Made by a program: the position numbers and the translations under genes. Shown here one piece after another: positions 48,662 to 57,610 of a stretch of 64,000 nucleotides of DNA (within the stretch, counting starts at the first letter, position 1; every line of letters begins with the position of its first letter). The notes beneath the pieces are model-generated. The model searched no databases and was not told the DNA's origin. It worked only from the letters and a program-made list of their open reading frames with translations. The stretch is from JAJDAT01 sp964344185 (GTDB taxonomy: Bacteria > Nitrospinota > Nitrospinia > Nitrospinales > JAJDAT01), in assembly GCA_964344185.1 (NCBI GenBank), contig CAYFMN010000001.1:62001-126000 (forward strand), in the 5' to 3' direction.

Positions 48662-49306
48662 TCAAGACTCTAAAGAGCCGCCCATGGTAAGTTGTTTTTC
48701 TATCAACTCATCGCATTCTTTTAAAATATGAGCGATATCAACAGGCTTTTTAAAAAACTTTTCCGTTCCGGCTTCCAGTAACAAGTTTTCGGAATAGCTT
48801 AAATTACCAGACATTGCAAAAATATGGATATTTTTGGTTTTTTGGTTACTTTTTAACTTTTTACAAACATCTATTCCATTAAGGCCCGGAAGCGCTATAT
48901 CTAATAATAAAATTGAAGGTAAAAAATCAGCCGCTTTTAACCCAGCTTCTAAACCATCATAAGCGACTTCAACAATATAGCCATTTTTTTTAAAAAACTT
49001 TTGAAGCAAGTTAGCAAACTTTTTTTCATCGTCAACTATCAATACTTTTTTAGAAGATTTTTCGACGGCTTCTTTTTGCAAAATCTCCTTTATCATTGCC
49101 ACAGTGTAGCCCTTTTTCTGCAATGCGAAAATCTTTTCGCATCTCTCTTTAACCCAACTCGGATAGTATCCAACGATACCTTTTCCACCTGGGTGAACTT
49201 TTTTTTCGGGATCTGGAAAAAAGTGATATTTCTTTTGCCAAAGCCAAAGCGTCTTACGTGTTATTGGAACATCTTTTAAAATATCGGCAGCAGTTACTTT
49301 TGTCAT
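48662..49306 (-). CDS. MerR-type HTH fused to a receiver domain
   Basis: 214 aa. Residues 4-75 are a MerR-like winged helix: VTAADILKDVPITRKTLWLW, GKGIVGYYPSWVKERCEKI, ALQKKGYTVAMIKEIL. Residues 87-205 are a receiver with VLIVDDEKKFANLL, the Asp in SILLLDIALPGLNGID and the Lys in KFFKKPVD. MerR regulators normally carry a dimerising coiled coil and an effector domain; response regulators carry the receiver first. The reversed order here is unusual and points to a phosphorylation-controlled MerR activator. No kinase is adjacent. Confidence 0.85.
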   Translation of the reverse strand: MTKVTAADILKDVPITRKTLWLWQKKYHFFPDPEKKVHPGGKGIVGYYPSWVKERCEKIFALQKKGYTVAMIKEILQKEAVEKSSKKVLIVDDEKKFANLLQKFFKKNGYIVEVAYDGLEAGLKAADFLPSILLLDIALPGLNGIDVCKKLKSNQKTKNIHIFAMSGNLSYSENLLLEAGTEKFFKKPVDIAHILKECDELIEKQLTMGGSLES

Positions 49307-49398
49307 AGCAAATTTTTTCGGAATAATTTAACTTAATTATTGCTCATTTTTAAAATTTTAATTATTACACGGTGAATGTAAATTAGCAAGCTTTTTTC

Positions 49399-49432
49399 AT
49401 TATACACTAAATTGTTACAGCTTTTTAACAAT
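49399..49432 (-). promoter_or_regulatory. -10 box and dyad upstream of the MerR-receiver gene
   Basis: On the minus strand TATAAT (49404-49399) is preceded by the dyad ATTGTTA...TAACAAT (49432-49411, 8-nt centre). TTGTTA in the far half can serve as a -35 at 21 bases, longer than the usual 17. MerR proteins act on dyads in over-long spacers, so autoregulation is plausible but unproven. Confidence 0.4.
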
Positions 49433-49476
49433 TTTTCCGGTTTTGTGAAAAATGTAATTCAAACTAACTAATCGAA

Positions 49477-50889
49477 CTATTTTGACCTTTGCATTTTTGC
49501 GATAAACATTCCATCGCAATCATAATTTTGGGGCCAAATTTCCAAAGTTCCATCTGTTTTCTCCCCGTTAATTGGATTGGAAAAAGTCATTAGTTTGAAG
49601 GCTTCAAAGTCCTTTAAAAATCGCTTGATACAGCCATATGTTTCCTCTCCGGTTAAAGTGCAAACTGAGAAAATTAATACGCCCCCTGGCCTAACAAGCA
49701 AACTCATATTAACGAGCAAATCATATTGTTTTTTTGAATATTCACTTATGTCAGATTCTGTCAAACGCCAGCGGGCATCGGGATTTCTTCTCCAAGTTCC
49801 AATCCCGCTACAAGGAGCGTCCACTAAAACCCCATCAAACCCATTAGAAAAATTTCTAAAAATTTTTCTTTGATTTTCAAAAATTGAGATATTTTTCAGC
49901 CTCCACTTTTTGGATCGGCTAAGAACCTTCTTGAGCATATTTTTGCGAACGTCATAAGCGATAATGTTTGCCTTTCCCTTAGATAAATATGCCAAATGCA
50001 GAGTTTTACCCCCAGAGCCTGCACAGGCGTCTAACCAAGTTTCTTTTGGTTTAGGATTGCAAACCAATCCAACTGCCTGCGATGATAAATCCTGAGTTTC
50101 AAATGGAACAGATTTCGCCCCTGTAATCATATTCAAGTTGACAGAAGCTGTAATAGACCAAGCCGACTTAATAACTGGGTGTCTAATAAAATTTACATTA
50201 GCTTTTTCTAAAATTGAAGAAAGCTTGGCCGGGTTTTTTAGTGAGGACCTAATCCATAAAGGCGATCTCGTCTGTACTATAGACGCAAAATCAAAAAGAA
50301 ATTTATCCCTAAACTCCTCTTCCACCGTAGATAAAACTTTCTCTGTTAGCCAGTTTGGAAAAAGTTCTTTAATAAAACTCCTTATAGTATTGTCATTAAG
50401 ATTAAAAAATATCTTTGCTTTTTCATCCAAACCCTTTTTAAAGTCAATGGAATTAATATTGGGTAAAATATCAGCTAGATTTTCTCCCCAGTAATTACAT
50501 ATTTTATAGTCGTTTTTATTGTCAAGCAATAAAGCCAAAGCAAATAATGCTTCTTGATCGAGTTTTTCAAAAAACTTTAACCACCCTTTCCACCTATAGT
50601 AGGAAAAAACTAAGTCATTGATTAATTTCCTGTCTCGTGAGCCTATTTCTCTTCTTGATCTAAGGATTTTTGCTAAAAGTTGGTCGGCAGGCGCCCCATT
50701 TTTCACCCCCTCCCCTACTTTTTTAAAAATTTCGTTACATAATCGAGTTTGAGAGCGAATAATATTTATGTAATTCATATAAAAAGACGAAAAGTCAATA
50801 ATATCAATTGTTTTAAAATAGCGACGTTTATGTAATTCTAAAGGAGTACAAAATAACTTATAATTTGAAATACTCATCCCTATATCCAA
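49477..50889 (-). CDS. rsmB: RsmB-like 16S rRNA m5C methyltransferase
   Basis: About 466-470 aa; TTG at 50889 or ATG at 50877 as start, and an ATG at 50778 would also leave the complete domain. N-terminal NusB-like helical domain (about 40-180), then the RsmB methyltransferase core: SAM site LDACAGSGGKTLHLA, the motif IV Cys in VDAPCSGIGTWRRNPD and the catalytic TC-type motif FSVCTLTGEE. It methylates C5 of a cytosine in 16S rRNA (C967 in E. coli). The exact rRNA position cannot be told from sequence. Confidence 0.86.
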   Translation of the reverse strand: MDIGMSISNYKLFCTPLELHKRRYFKTIDIIDFSSFYMNYINIIRSQTRLCNEIFKKVGEGVKNGAPADQLLAKILRSRREIGSRDRKLINDLVFSYYRWKGWLKFFEKLDQEALFALALLLDNKNDYKICNYWGENLADILPNINSIDFKKGLDEKAKIFFNLNDNTIRSFIKELFPNWLTEKVLSTVEEEFRDKFLFDFASIVQTRSPLWIRSSLKNPAKLSSILEKANVNFIRHPVIKSAWSITASVNLNMITGAKSVPFETQDLSSQAVGLVCNPKPKETWLDACAGSGGKTLHLAYLSKGKANIIAYDVRKNMLKKVLSRSKKWRLKNISIFENQRKIFRNFSNGFDGVLVDAPCSGIGTWRRNPDARWRLTESDISEYSKKQYDLLVNMSLLVRPGGVLIFSVCTLTGEETYGCIKRFLKDFEAFKLMTFSNPINGEKTDGTLEIWPQNYDCDGMFIAKMQRSK

Positions 50890-50965
50890 ATAGACATTAT
50901 TATTAAGAAGACAAACTTATTGTTTATAGGGCATTCAAATTTTGTACTTTGACAATTGAGACACT

Positions 50966-50994
50966 TTGGAACTCTTAATCGGTTACACTATAAT
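50966..50994 (+). promoter_or_regulatory. Sigma70 promoter of the tolC-macA-macB-like operon
   Basis: TTGGAA (50966-50971), 17-base spacer, perfect TATAAT (50989-50994). Predicted start near 51001, leaving a leader of about 130 nt. A TTGACA also occurs at 50949-50954 but is too far upstream to pair with this -10. Confidence 0.6.
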
Positions 50995-51131
50995 AGTTAT
51001 TGATCCCTGTCATTATTATAAGTTTCATTCGTCTTACTTATATCAACCTAATTACTTTAACCATTTTTTCAAAGGTTTAGAGTAATTTACCAAGGATCTT
51101 TAACTTTTATTGCTTTGGAGAAAAATAAACA

Positions 51132-52712
51132 ATGTTTCGTTCCATTTTTTGGCTTTTAAGTATTTCAGTTTTACTGTATTCAGGAAATATTCACGCCATA
51201 GAAGCCAAATCTAATCCCCCCGAGGACTTACCTAATGATTTAAAGCTTTCTTTAAGAATGGTTGTACAGAAAACTATCAAAAACAATGTTGAAATTTCAG
51301 TACAGCAATATTTCTCTAAAATTAACGAACAAAATATCACCAATGCCGAATCCGTTTTTGATCCAAAGCTGGAGGGTCAAGTTTCTACTTCTGATAGAGC
51401 GGATCAGGTTTCATCCGCGTTTGCTTCCCCAGATGTTACTGAAAGCGAAGATCAAAAGTGGGAATTGACCTTAACTCAAAAGCTAAAGACGGGCGCGGAC
51501 TATTCTCTAAATTTTACCAATCAAAGAAATAAAACCAATTCCCTTTTCGCTGGTTTAAACCCTCAATACAATTCAGATTTATTTCTTACGCTTAATCAAC
51601 CTTTGTTAAAAAACTTCGGCTTAGATATTAATCAAAAAGATATTTATATTGCCAGTAATAGCAAAACAATTTCAGATTTTGATTTTAGGACAAAGGTTAT
51701 AGATATCCTTGCAAATGTTGAAAACACATACTGGGACCTCGTTTTTAGCATCGAAGACTTAAAAGTAAAAGAGAAATCTCTTGAACGCGCCAAAGACTTG
51801 GAACGAAGGGTCAAAGCCCAGGTTGCGGTTGGCTCCTTGGCGCCTTTAGAAACTCTACAGGCTCAAGCGGAAGTCGCTTCCAGAGAACAACTTTTATTAA
51901 ACTCCCAAAACGTTATTCAGGACAATCAAGACAAAATTAAAAATAGCATGACCGTAAATTTCAATAGTCCTTTTGGAAAAATGGATATCACCCCAATGGA
52001 TAGGCCGTTATTCAAAAATGAGACTGAAATATCCTTAAACGAAGCTATTAATTTAGCCATGCTCAATCGTCCTGATTATTTGGCAAAAAAGAAAGACCTG
52101 GAAAACAAAAATATCCAAGTTAAGTTTGACGAAAACCAGTTATACCCTTCGGTTGACTTGTTTGGAACCTTTGGGCTAAACGGTTTATCCGGCGACGCTC
52201 GAACAATTTCAAACTTTGACGGAACCACATCCCAAAGCCGCTTCAATGGAGGTTATGGCGAAGCGCTCGACAACTTGGCCGATACCGAGTTTTTTAATTG
52301 GGAGATTGGACTCAAGCTAAGTTACCCTCTGGGTAATCGGTCCGCCAAAAGCAAGTTAGCCGCGTCGCGTTTAAGAGCGCATCAGTCTATTCTTGATATA
52401 AAAAACCTGGAACGCTCTATCATTGTAGAAGTCAGAGAAGCGGTTCGCCAGATCGAAACGGATAAAAAACGGATTAAAGCGGCAAAAATAGCTCGTAAGC
52501 TGGCGGAAGAAAAGTTAGCGGCTGAAGAAAAGAAATTTGAGGTTGGGCTTTCCACAAGTTTCAACGTTTTAGAGTTTCAGGAAGATTTGGCCGAAAGCCA
52601 AAGTCAGGAAATCCAAGCCATAATCGATTATAAAAAATCAAAAATTAAACTAAACAGAGTTATGGGAAAAACTCTCGAAGAACATGGCGTAAAAGTACTG
52701 GCTTCAAAATGA
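51132..52712 (+). CDS. TolC family outer-membrane efflux protein
   Basis: 526 aa. Signal peptide of about 22 residues ending NIHA. The rest has the two TolC repeats with long coiled-coil helices (KEKSLERAKDLERRVKAQVA; KIARKLAEEKLAAEEKKFEV) and FDPKLEGQVS in the first barrel strands. The N-terminal repeat is of the longer type seen in OMF proteins of deltaproteobacterial-like groups. GGAG lies 11 bases before the ATG. It forms the outer-membrane channel for the MacA/MacB-like pump encoded next; the stop overlaps the next start. Confidence 0.92.
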   Translation: MFRSIFWLLSISVLLYSGNIHAIEAKSNPPEDLPNDLKLSLRMVVQKTIKNNVEISVQQYFSKINEQNITNAESVFDPKLEGQVSTSDRADQVSSAFASPDVTESEDQKWELTLTQKLKTGADYSLNFTNQRNKTNSLFAGLNPQYNSDLFLTLNQPLLKNFGLDINQKDIYIASNSKTISDFDFRTKVIDILANVENTYWDLVFSIEDLKVKEKSLERAKDLERRVKAQVAVGSLAPLETLQAQAEVASREQLLLNSQNVIQDNQDKIKNSMTVNFNSPFGKMDITPMDRPLFKNETEISLNEAINLAMLNRPDYLAKKKDLENKNIQVKFDENQLYPSVDLFGTFGLNGLSGDARTISNFDGTTSQSRFNGGYGEALDNLADTEFFNWEIGLKLSYPLGNRSAKSKLAASRLRAHQSILDIKNLERSIIVEVREAVRQIETDKKRIKAAKIARKLAEEKLAAEEKKFEVGLSTSFNVLEFQEDLAESQSQEIQAIIDYKKSKIKLNRVMGKTLEEHGVKVLASK

Positions 52713-54034
52713 AAAAAACGGGAGCAATTATCGCCATCCTTGTTATTGGCGTTGTCCTTTCTTTTTATTGGAACAAACAAGAACACACAACTTCGATAAA
52801 ACCAAAGTTAAAAACGGTCAACGTAAAAAAAGGCGAATTAGCCGTCAAAATAACCGCAACCGGCGTTGTACAACCCAACTACAAAGTAGAAGTTAAATCT
52901 AAAGCCAGCGGTCAAATTATCCACTTCCCTTTCGAAGAAGGAGACGCTTTAGAGGCGGGCCAACTACTCCTTCGCCTGGACAAATCCGACGAACAAAGAA
53001 ATGTAAGTAAATCCAAAGCTGAACTATCAAGCGCGCAAGCGAACTTGAGCAAAGCGCAAACAGCTTTGACCCTGCAAAAAAATAAATATAGAAACGATCT
53101 AGAAACGGCAGAATCCTCGGTCAAAGCGGCAGAAGCTAACCTGATTGAAGCCAAAGATCAATTGCGTCGACAGCGCGATTTATTTCGTCAAAAAGTCGCG
53201 TCGGAAGAGTCGCTCATTCGCGCTGAAACAGAATTTAAAGTTAACCAGGAAAAACTTATCCAGTCAAAATCACAACTGCAAGCCGCTATTGATTCAAAAT
53301 ACGATATCGAACTACGCGCTAGTGAAATTGAATTAGCGGAAGCCGAAGTCAAAAGAGCCGAAATCGCCTTAGATGAAGCGAACGAAAGATTGGAAGAAAC
53401 GGAAATATTTTCTCCAATCAAGGGAATTCTCATCCAAAAATCCGTTGAACAAGGACAAATCATTTCTTCCGGAATATCCAACGTTAGCGGAGGAACAGCC
53501 CTGGCCGTTATAGCGGATATGGATCGATTATTTATAACCGCAGACGTCGATGAAACAGACATTGGTTCCATTGCAGTGGATCAGGAAGTGATCATAACCA
53601 CAGACGCATTTCCGACAAACGAATTTAAAGGAAGAGTAAAACGCGTAGCGCCTCAAGGAGTCGTAGAAAATAATATAACGATATTTAAGGTAAAAATTGA
53701 AGTAACAGGCGAAGGCATCTCTCTTCTAAAGCCAATGATGACCGCAAATGTAGAAATAATATCCCATAAAATTCCAGATACGCTTTATTTGGCTAGAGAA
53801 GCGATTAATAAAGACGACGAAGGACAATTCGCCATTATTTTGGAAGCGGATATGCCCCAAAAAGCGCGAATTAAATCTGGAATCAGAAATCCGATATACT
53901 CGCAAATTTTATCGGGCCTCGTAAAGGACCAGGAAGTCATCGTAGGAGATTGGGAAAAAATTCAAGAGATCTTTAATCCCAAAAAAGATAACGGCTCCTT
54001 TAGAAAAATGATTTGGTTTTTAAGAGCCAAATGA
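52709..54034 (+). CDS. MacA/HlyD-type periplasmic adaptor
   Basis: 441 aa. N-terminal membrane anchor (GAIIAILVIGVVLSFYW), lipoyl half (VKITATGVVQPNYKVEVKSK..GDALEAGQLLLRLD), a long alpha-hairpin (about 95-225), the returning lipoyl half (IFSPIKGILIQKSVEQGQII) and beta-barrel (LFITADVDETDIGSI). This is the membrane fusion protein linking the MacB-like pump to the TolC-like channel. Start overlaps the stop of the TolC-like gene by 4 bp. Confidence 0.93.
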   Translation: MKKTGAIIAILVIGVVLSFYWNKQEHTTSIKPKLKTVNVKKGELAVKITATGVVQPNYKVEVKSKASGQIIHFPFEEGDALEAGQLLLRLDKSDEQRNVSKSKAELSSAQANLSKAQTALTLQKNKYRNDLETAESSVKAAEANLIEAKDQLRRQRDLFRQKVASEESLIRAETEFKVNQEKLIQSKSQLQAAIDSKYDIELRASEIELAEAEVKRAEIALDEANERLEETEIFSPIKGILIQKSVEQGQIISSGISNVSGGTALAVIADMDRLFITADVDETDIGSIAVDQEVIITTDAFPTNEFKGRVKRVAPQGVVENNITIFKVKIEVTGEGISLLKPMMTANVEIISHKIPDTLYLAREAINKDDEGQFAIILEADMPQKARIKSGIRNPIYSQILSGLVKDQEVIVGDWEKIQEIFNPKKDNGSFRKMIWFLRAK

Positions 54035-54726
54035 GCGCAATAATCAAAATTGAAAAACTGGGTAAAACTTATCGCCTGGGCTCCGTTGAAGTTTGCGCCT
54101 TGCAGGAAGTAAATTTAAAAATAAACCAGGGAGAGTTTGTCGCCATCATCGGCCCTTCTGGAAGCGGCAAATCAACGCTCATGAACCTCATGGGCTGTTT
54201 AGACCAACCCACCACGGGTAATTATTTCCTGGAAGACATTGACGTTAAATCTCTAGACGCCAATAAACTGGCAGAGATCAGAAACCAGCGTATTGGCTTC
54301 GTATTTCAAAGCTTTAATTTATTACCGCGAGCCACCGCTCTCGAAAACGTAGAACTTCCCCTCCTCTATGGAAGAATTTCAAACTCAAGGGAATTGGCGC
54401 TAAAAGCATTGGAAAAAGTTGGCCTAAAAGAAAGAGCCAAACACAGGCCAAATGAGTTATCTGGCGGAGAACGTCAAAGGGTCGCAATTGCAAGAGCTAT
54501 CGTAAATAATCCCGCGATTATTTTGGCGGACGAACCCACTGGAAATCTTGACTCCGAAAACGGCGAAGAAATTTTGCGTATTTTTAACGAACTCAACACA
54601 GAAGGAGTTACAATAATTTTAGTAACTCACGAAAAAGAAATTGCCGAACGCACTCAAAGAATCATTGCCATGAAAGACGGAAAAATGGTGAGCGATACGC
54701 CAACAACCGGAGAAAACAAATGCTAA
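54031..54726 (+). CDS. MacB-type ABC transporter ATP-binding protein
   Basis: 231 aa from the ATG at 54031, which overlaps the adaptor stop (ATGA). Walker A GPSGSGKST, Q-loop FVFQSFNLLPRATALENVELP, signature LSGGERQRVAIARA and Walker B IILADEPTGNLD: the LolD/MacB class. In E. coli MacB this domain and the permease are one chain; here they are separate genes. It powers export or lipoprotein/peptide extrusion through the tripartite pump. Confidence 0.94.
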   Translation: MSAIIKIEKLGKTYRLGSVEVCALQEVNLKINQGEFVAIIGPSGSGKSTLMNLMGCLDQPTTGNYFLEDIDVKSLDANKLAEIRNQRIGFVFQSFNLLPRATALENVELPLLYGRISNSRELALKALEKVGLKERAKHRPNELSGGERQRVAIARAIVNNPAIILADEPTGNLDSENGEEILRIFNELNTEGVTIILVTHEKEIAERTQRIIAMKDGKMVSDTPTTGENKC

Positions 54727-55928
54727 TTTGGGATTTATTCAAAATGGCATTACGGAGTTTAATAGCGAACAAACTTCGGTCAGTTTTAACTGCGCTCGGA
54801 ATTGTTATTGGCGTAGCCTCCGTTATTTCGATGATATCTATAGGCGAAGGAGCCAGGCAACAAACGCTGGAAACTATTGCAAAATTTGGAACCAATATTA
54901 TCTCAGTTAAACCCGGCCAAAAGAAAACCAGACATGTTAATACCGGAAAAGTTACCACCCTGATTTTAGAAGACGCGTATGCGATAAATGAAAACATAAG
55001 CGGTATTACCGGCGTAGCTCCACAAACATATCAAAACGCGCAATTAAAATACGCTAACAAGAATTCGAATTCTACGGTGCGGGGAACAACCCCCGAGTAT
55101 CCACGACTTGCAAACTTTGAAATCCAATCCGGAAGGTTTTTTAATAAAGAAGAAACCAGAGGATCAAAAAGAATCTGTATATTAGGATCTACCGTCGTTA
55201 AAAACTTATTTGAAAAAGAAGATCCAATCGGAAAATTTATTAAAGTTGACGGCGACAACTTTCTAGTCATTGGGACAACGGAACCTAAAGGAGCTCTAAG
55301 TTGGTGGGACCCGGACGACCAGATATTTGTTCCAATCACCACCGCGCAAAAGCGCCTTTTCGGACAAAAACACGTTCAATCAATAGATATCCAGGTAGAA
55401 GATATAAACGAGCTTGAACCCGTTAAAGAGTCTATAGTAAAACTTCTGCGCCGTCGTCATAACATCCTCGAAGACAAAGAGCCGGATTTTTATGTCAGCA
55501 ACTCGTCTCAGTGGTTAAATAGCTGGGGCGACGCAGCCAAAACGTTCACGTTTCTTTTGGGCGGTATTGCCGCTATTTCCTTGATGGTTGGGGGTATTGG
55601 AATTATGAACATCATGCTCGTATCGGTTACCGAAAGGACGCGCGAAATAGGAATAAGAAAAGCCATAGGAGCTAAAAAAAGAGAAATACTGGAACAGTTT
55701 TTAATCGAATCTATTCTCATAAGCTTTATGGGAGGCGGCATTGGCGTAGCTCTGGGTGTTGTGATCTCTAAAGCCGTTTCAAAAATGGGAGGATGGGATA
55801 CAGTAATATCCTTGCAATCAATCTTGCTGGCTTTTGGCTTTTCCGTAGCCGTAGGCGTTTTCTTTGGTTACTACCCCGCAAACAAAGCTTCAAACTTAAA
55901 TCCCATCGAAGCCCTAAGATACGAATAA
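54720..55928 (+). CDS. MacB-type ABC transporter permease
   Basis: 402 aa. One N-terminal helix (RSVLTALGIVIGVASVISM), a periplasmic MacB core domain (about 45-265) and three C-terminal helices of the FtsX type, with GGIGIMNIMLVSVTERTREI and RKAIGAKKREILEQFLIES. It completes a four-gene operon with the channel, adaptor and ATPase. MacB pumps export peptides, toxins or lipids by mechanotransmission; the substrate here is unknown. Confidence 0.94.
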   Translation: MLIWDLFKMALRSLIANKLRSVLTALGIVIGVASVISMISIGEGARQQTLETIAKFGTNIISVKPGQKKTRHVNTGKVTTLILEDAYAINENISGITGVAPQTYQNAQLKYANKNSNSTVRGTTPEYPRLANFEIQSGRFFNKEETRGSKRICILGSTVVKNLFEKEDPIGKFIKVDGDNFLVIGTTEPKGALSWWDPDDQIFVPITTAQKRLFGQKHVQSIDIQVEDINELEPVKESIVKLLRRRHNILEDKEPDFYVSNSSQWLNSWGDAAKTFTFLLGGIAAISLMVGGIGIMNIMLVSVTERTREIGIRKAIGAKKREILEQFLIESILISFMGGGIGVALGVVISKAVSKMGGWDTVISLQSILLAFGFSVAVGVFFGYYPANKASNLNPIEALRYE

Positions 55929-56025
55929 CCCTCCTCCTTACAAAATTTCCTAATTCTTTGCGTTCTTTGCCTCTTTGCGGTAAAAATAACAATCGTTGAA
56001 AAATAAAGAACTCATGTAAAGTTGT

Positions 56026-56898
56026 ATGGAAAACGAAATTGTTTTTTTAAATGGTAAGTTTTTACCGCTCAAAAATGCGAAAGTTTCGCCGCTAGACCGG
56101 GGATTTATGTTAGGCGACGGTTTATTTGAAACTTTACGCGCATATGGCGGCAATGTTTTTCGTATCCAAGACCACTTAGATAGATTATTTGATTCATTGC
56201 AAAAAATATTTTTAGAGATTCCTTACAGCAAAAAACAATTACAAGAATTTGTTTTAAAAACTTTAAAAAAAAATAATTTAGAAGAAGCCTATATACGAAT
56301 CACAATCACGCGCGGCGAAGGCCCCCCTGGACTGGCCATACCGCAAGCGTCCCCGCCTACAATTGTCGTTTATACCAAAGAGTTTCCCGCCCTGCCCCAG
56401 GAGTTTTATGATAACGGGATAAAAGTCGCTACGTTCCCTAATTCAGCGACTCAAACGGCGACTTTAAATCCCCAAATAAAATCTTGTAATTATCTTTCCC
56501 AAATAATCATAAAAGAGCTTGCCAATCGTAAAAACGCATATGAAGGAATTATTTTAGAAAACGACAAAATAGTTTCAGAAGGAAGCGCAAGCAACATTTT
56601 CATCGTTAAAAGCAAAAAAATTAAAACCCCTGCCCTATCGCCATATATTCTTCCAGGCGTTACTCGCAAATTCATTATGGAAATAGCAAATAAAATTGAA
56701 ACGCCTTGCGAAGAAACTTCAATAACGGTTGAAGATATATATCAAGCCGACGAAGCGTTTATTGTAAATACAGGAATAGAGATATTACCAGTAACTCATG
56801 CCGACGAAATCCAGATTGCAAACGGCAAACCCGGCGAACTCACTAAAAACCTGCGTCAATGTTTTTTTAAAACCGTTGAAGAATTAAGAAAAAAATGA
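56026..56898 (+). CDS. Class IV PLP aminotransferase (BCAT/DAAT/ADCL superfamily)
   Basis: 290 aa. LDRGFMLGDGLFETLRAYGG at about residue 22, the PLP lysine in PQIKSCNYLSQI near residue 152 and EGSASNIFIVK are typical of fold-type IV aminotransferases. The family includes branched-chain aminotransferase, D-amino acid aminotransferase and 4-amino-4-deoxychorismate lyase, which sequence by eye cannot separate reliably. ATG start; it stands alone about 100 bp after the exporter operon. Confidence 0.88.
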   Translation: MENEIVFLNGKFLPLKNAKVSPLDRGFMLGDGLFETLRAYGGNVFRIQDHLDRLFDSLQKIFLEIPYSKKQLQEFVLKTLKKNNLEEAYIRITITRGEGPPGLAIPQASPPTIVVYTKEFPALPQEFYDNGIKVATFPNSATQTATLNPQIKSCNYLSQIIIKELANRKNAYEGIILENDKIVSEGSASNIFIVKSKKIKTPALSPYILPGVTRKFIMEIANKIETPCEETSITVEDIYQADEAFIVNTGIEILPVTHADEIQIANGKPGELTKNLRQCFFKTVEELRKK

Positions 56899-56945
56899 TA
56901 AATTCCGCTTTTAAAGAAACCTCTAAAAATTGAGAATTGCAAAGA

Positions 56946-56973
56946 GACTAGCCCTAATTATCAAGGGCTAGTC
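56946..56973. repeat. Perfect 10-bp stem inverted repeat
   Basis: GACTAGCCCT (56946-56955) pairs fully with AGGGCTAGTC (56964-56973) around an 8-nt loop. It is followed by GATAGCAAATTAG, with no T tract, so it is not a classic terminator. It lies 47 bp after the aminotransferase stop and 67 bp before the DUF1566 gene. Confidence 0.6.
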
Positions 56974-57040
56974 GATAGCAAATTAGTAAAAATATGAATT
57001 ATTAAAGTCCTCTTAAAAAATTAATTAAAAAGGAAATTTA

Positions 57041-57478
57041 ATGGATCCCGCAGAGCGTTTTCATGACAACCCCAATGGTATCATCACCGACAAAAAATTT
57101 AATCTGGGATGGTTGCCCAAAGATAGTAAATTGGATCTGGGCAAATGGTGTAATTGGGATGAGGCCCTCGGGTACGCCCGAACCATGAACTCCTGTTATC
57201 CAGGCGGATTTGCGGATTTCCGATTACCCACAAAGGAAGAAGGATTAAATCTGTTTGATAAAGAATACACCAACCTGGACTTTGAAGGAGAAACCGTCCA
57301 TATCCATCCCGTATTTGTTCCCAAAGGAATTTATTATTTGTGGACAAGCGAAGTGAATGAAGAAGGAAAAGCCTTGCGAGTGAATTTACGCGATGGAACA
57401 ACTGAATACGTAGACAAATCTGCAAGAGATTTTCATGGAACCAAACTAGTCCGAAACGCTAATAGCCAGAGAGAATAA
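57041..57478 (+). CDS. DUF1566 (Lcl C-terminal-like) domain protein
   Basis: 145 aa without a signal peptide. The domain runs from W(C)NWDEALGYARTMN through GGFADFRLPTKEEGLNLFDK to YYLWTSEVNEEGKALRVNLRDG, matching the DUF1566/Lcl_C fold, a C-type lectin/sulfatase-modifying-factor-like domain usually found on exported proteins. As a lone cytosolic domain its job is unclear. AAGGAA precedes the ATG. Confidence 0.78.
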   Translation: MDPAERFHDNPNGIITDKKFNLGWLPKDSKLDLGKWCNWDEALGYARTMNSCYPGGFADFRLPTKEEGLNLFDKEYTNLDFEGETVHIHPVFVPKGIYYLWTSEVNEEGKALRVNLRDGTTEYVDKSARDFHGTKLVRNANSQRE

Positions 57479-57610
57479 ACAAACAGTTTCAAATTTTGCA
57501 AACCCCATTGAGTATCAGAGCGCCCGGCTCGTTTCACGCGTTAATTAACAAAGGATCTCGCCTCGATTTAATAGAATAAACTCCTTGATCTTGATATCAA
57601 ATAAGTAAAA

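Noticed and set aside
49411..49436. Plus-strand terminator (ATTGTTA/TAACAAT then TTTTT)
   Set aside because: No plus-strand gene lies upstream; the element fits better as part of the minus-strand promoter region.
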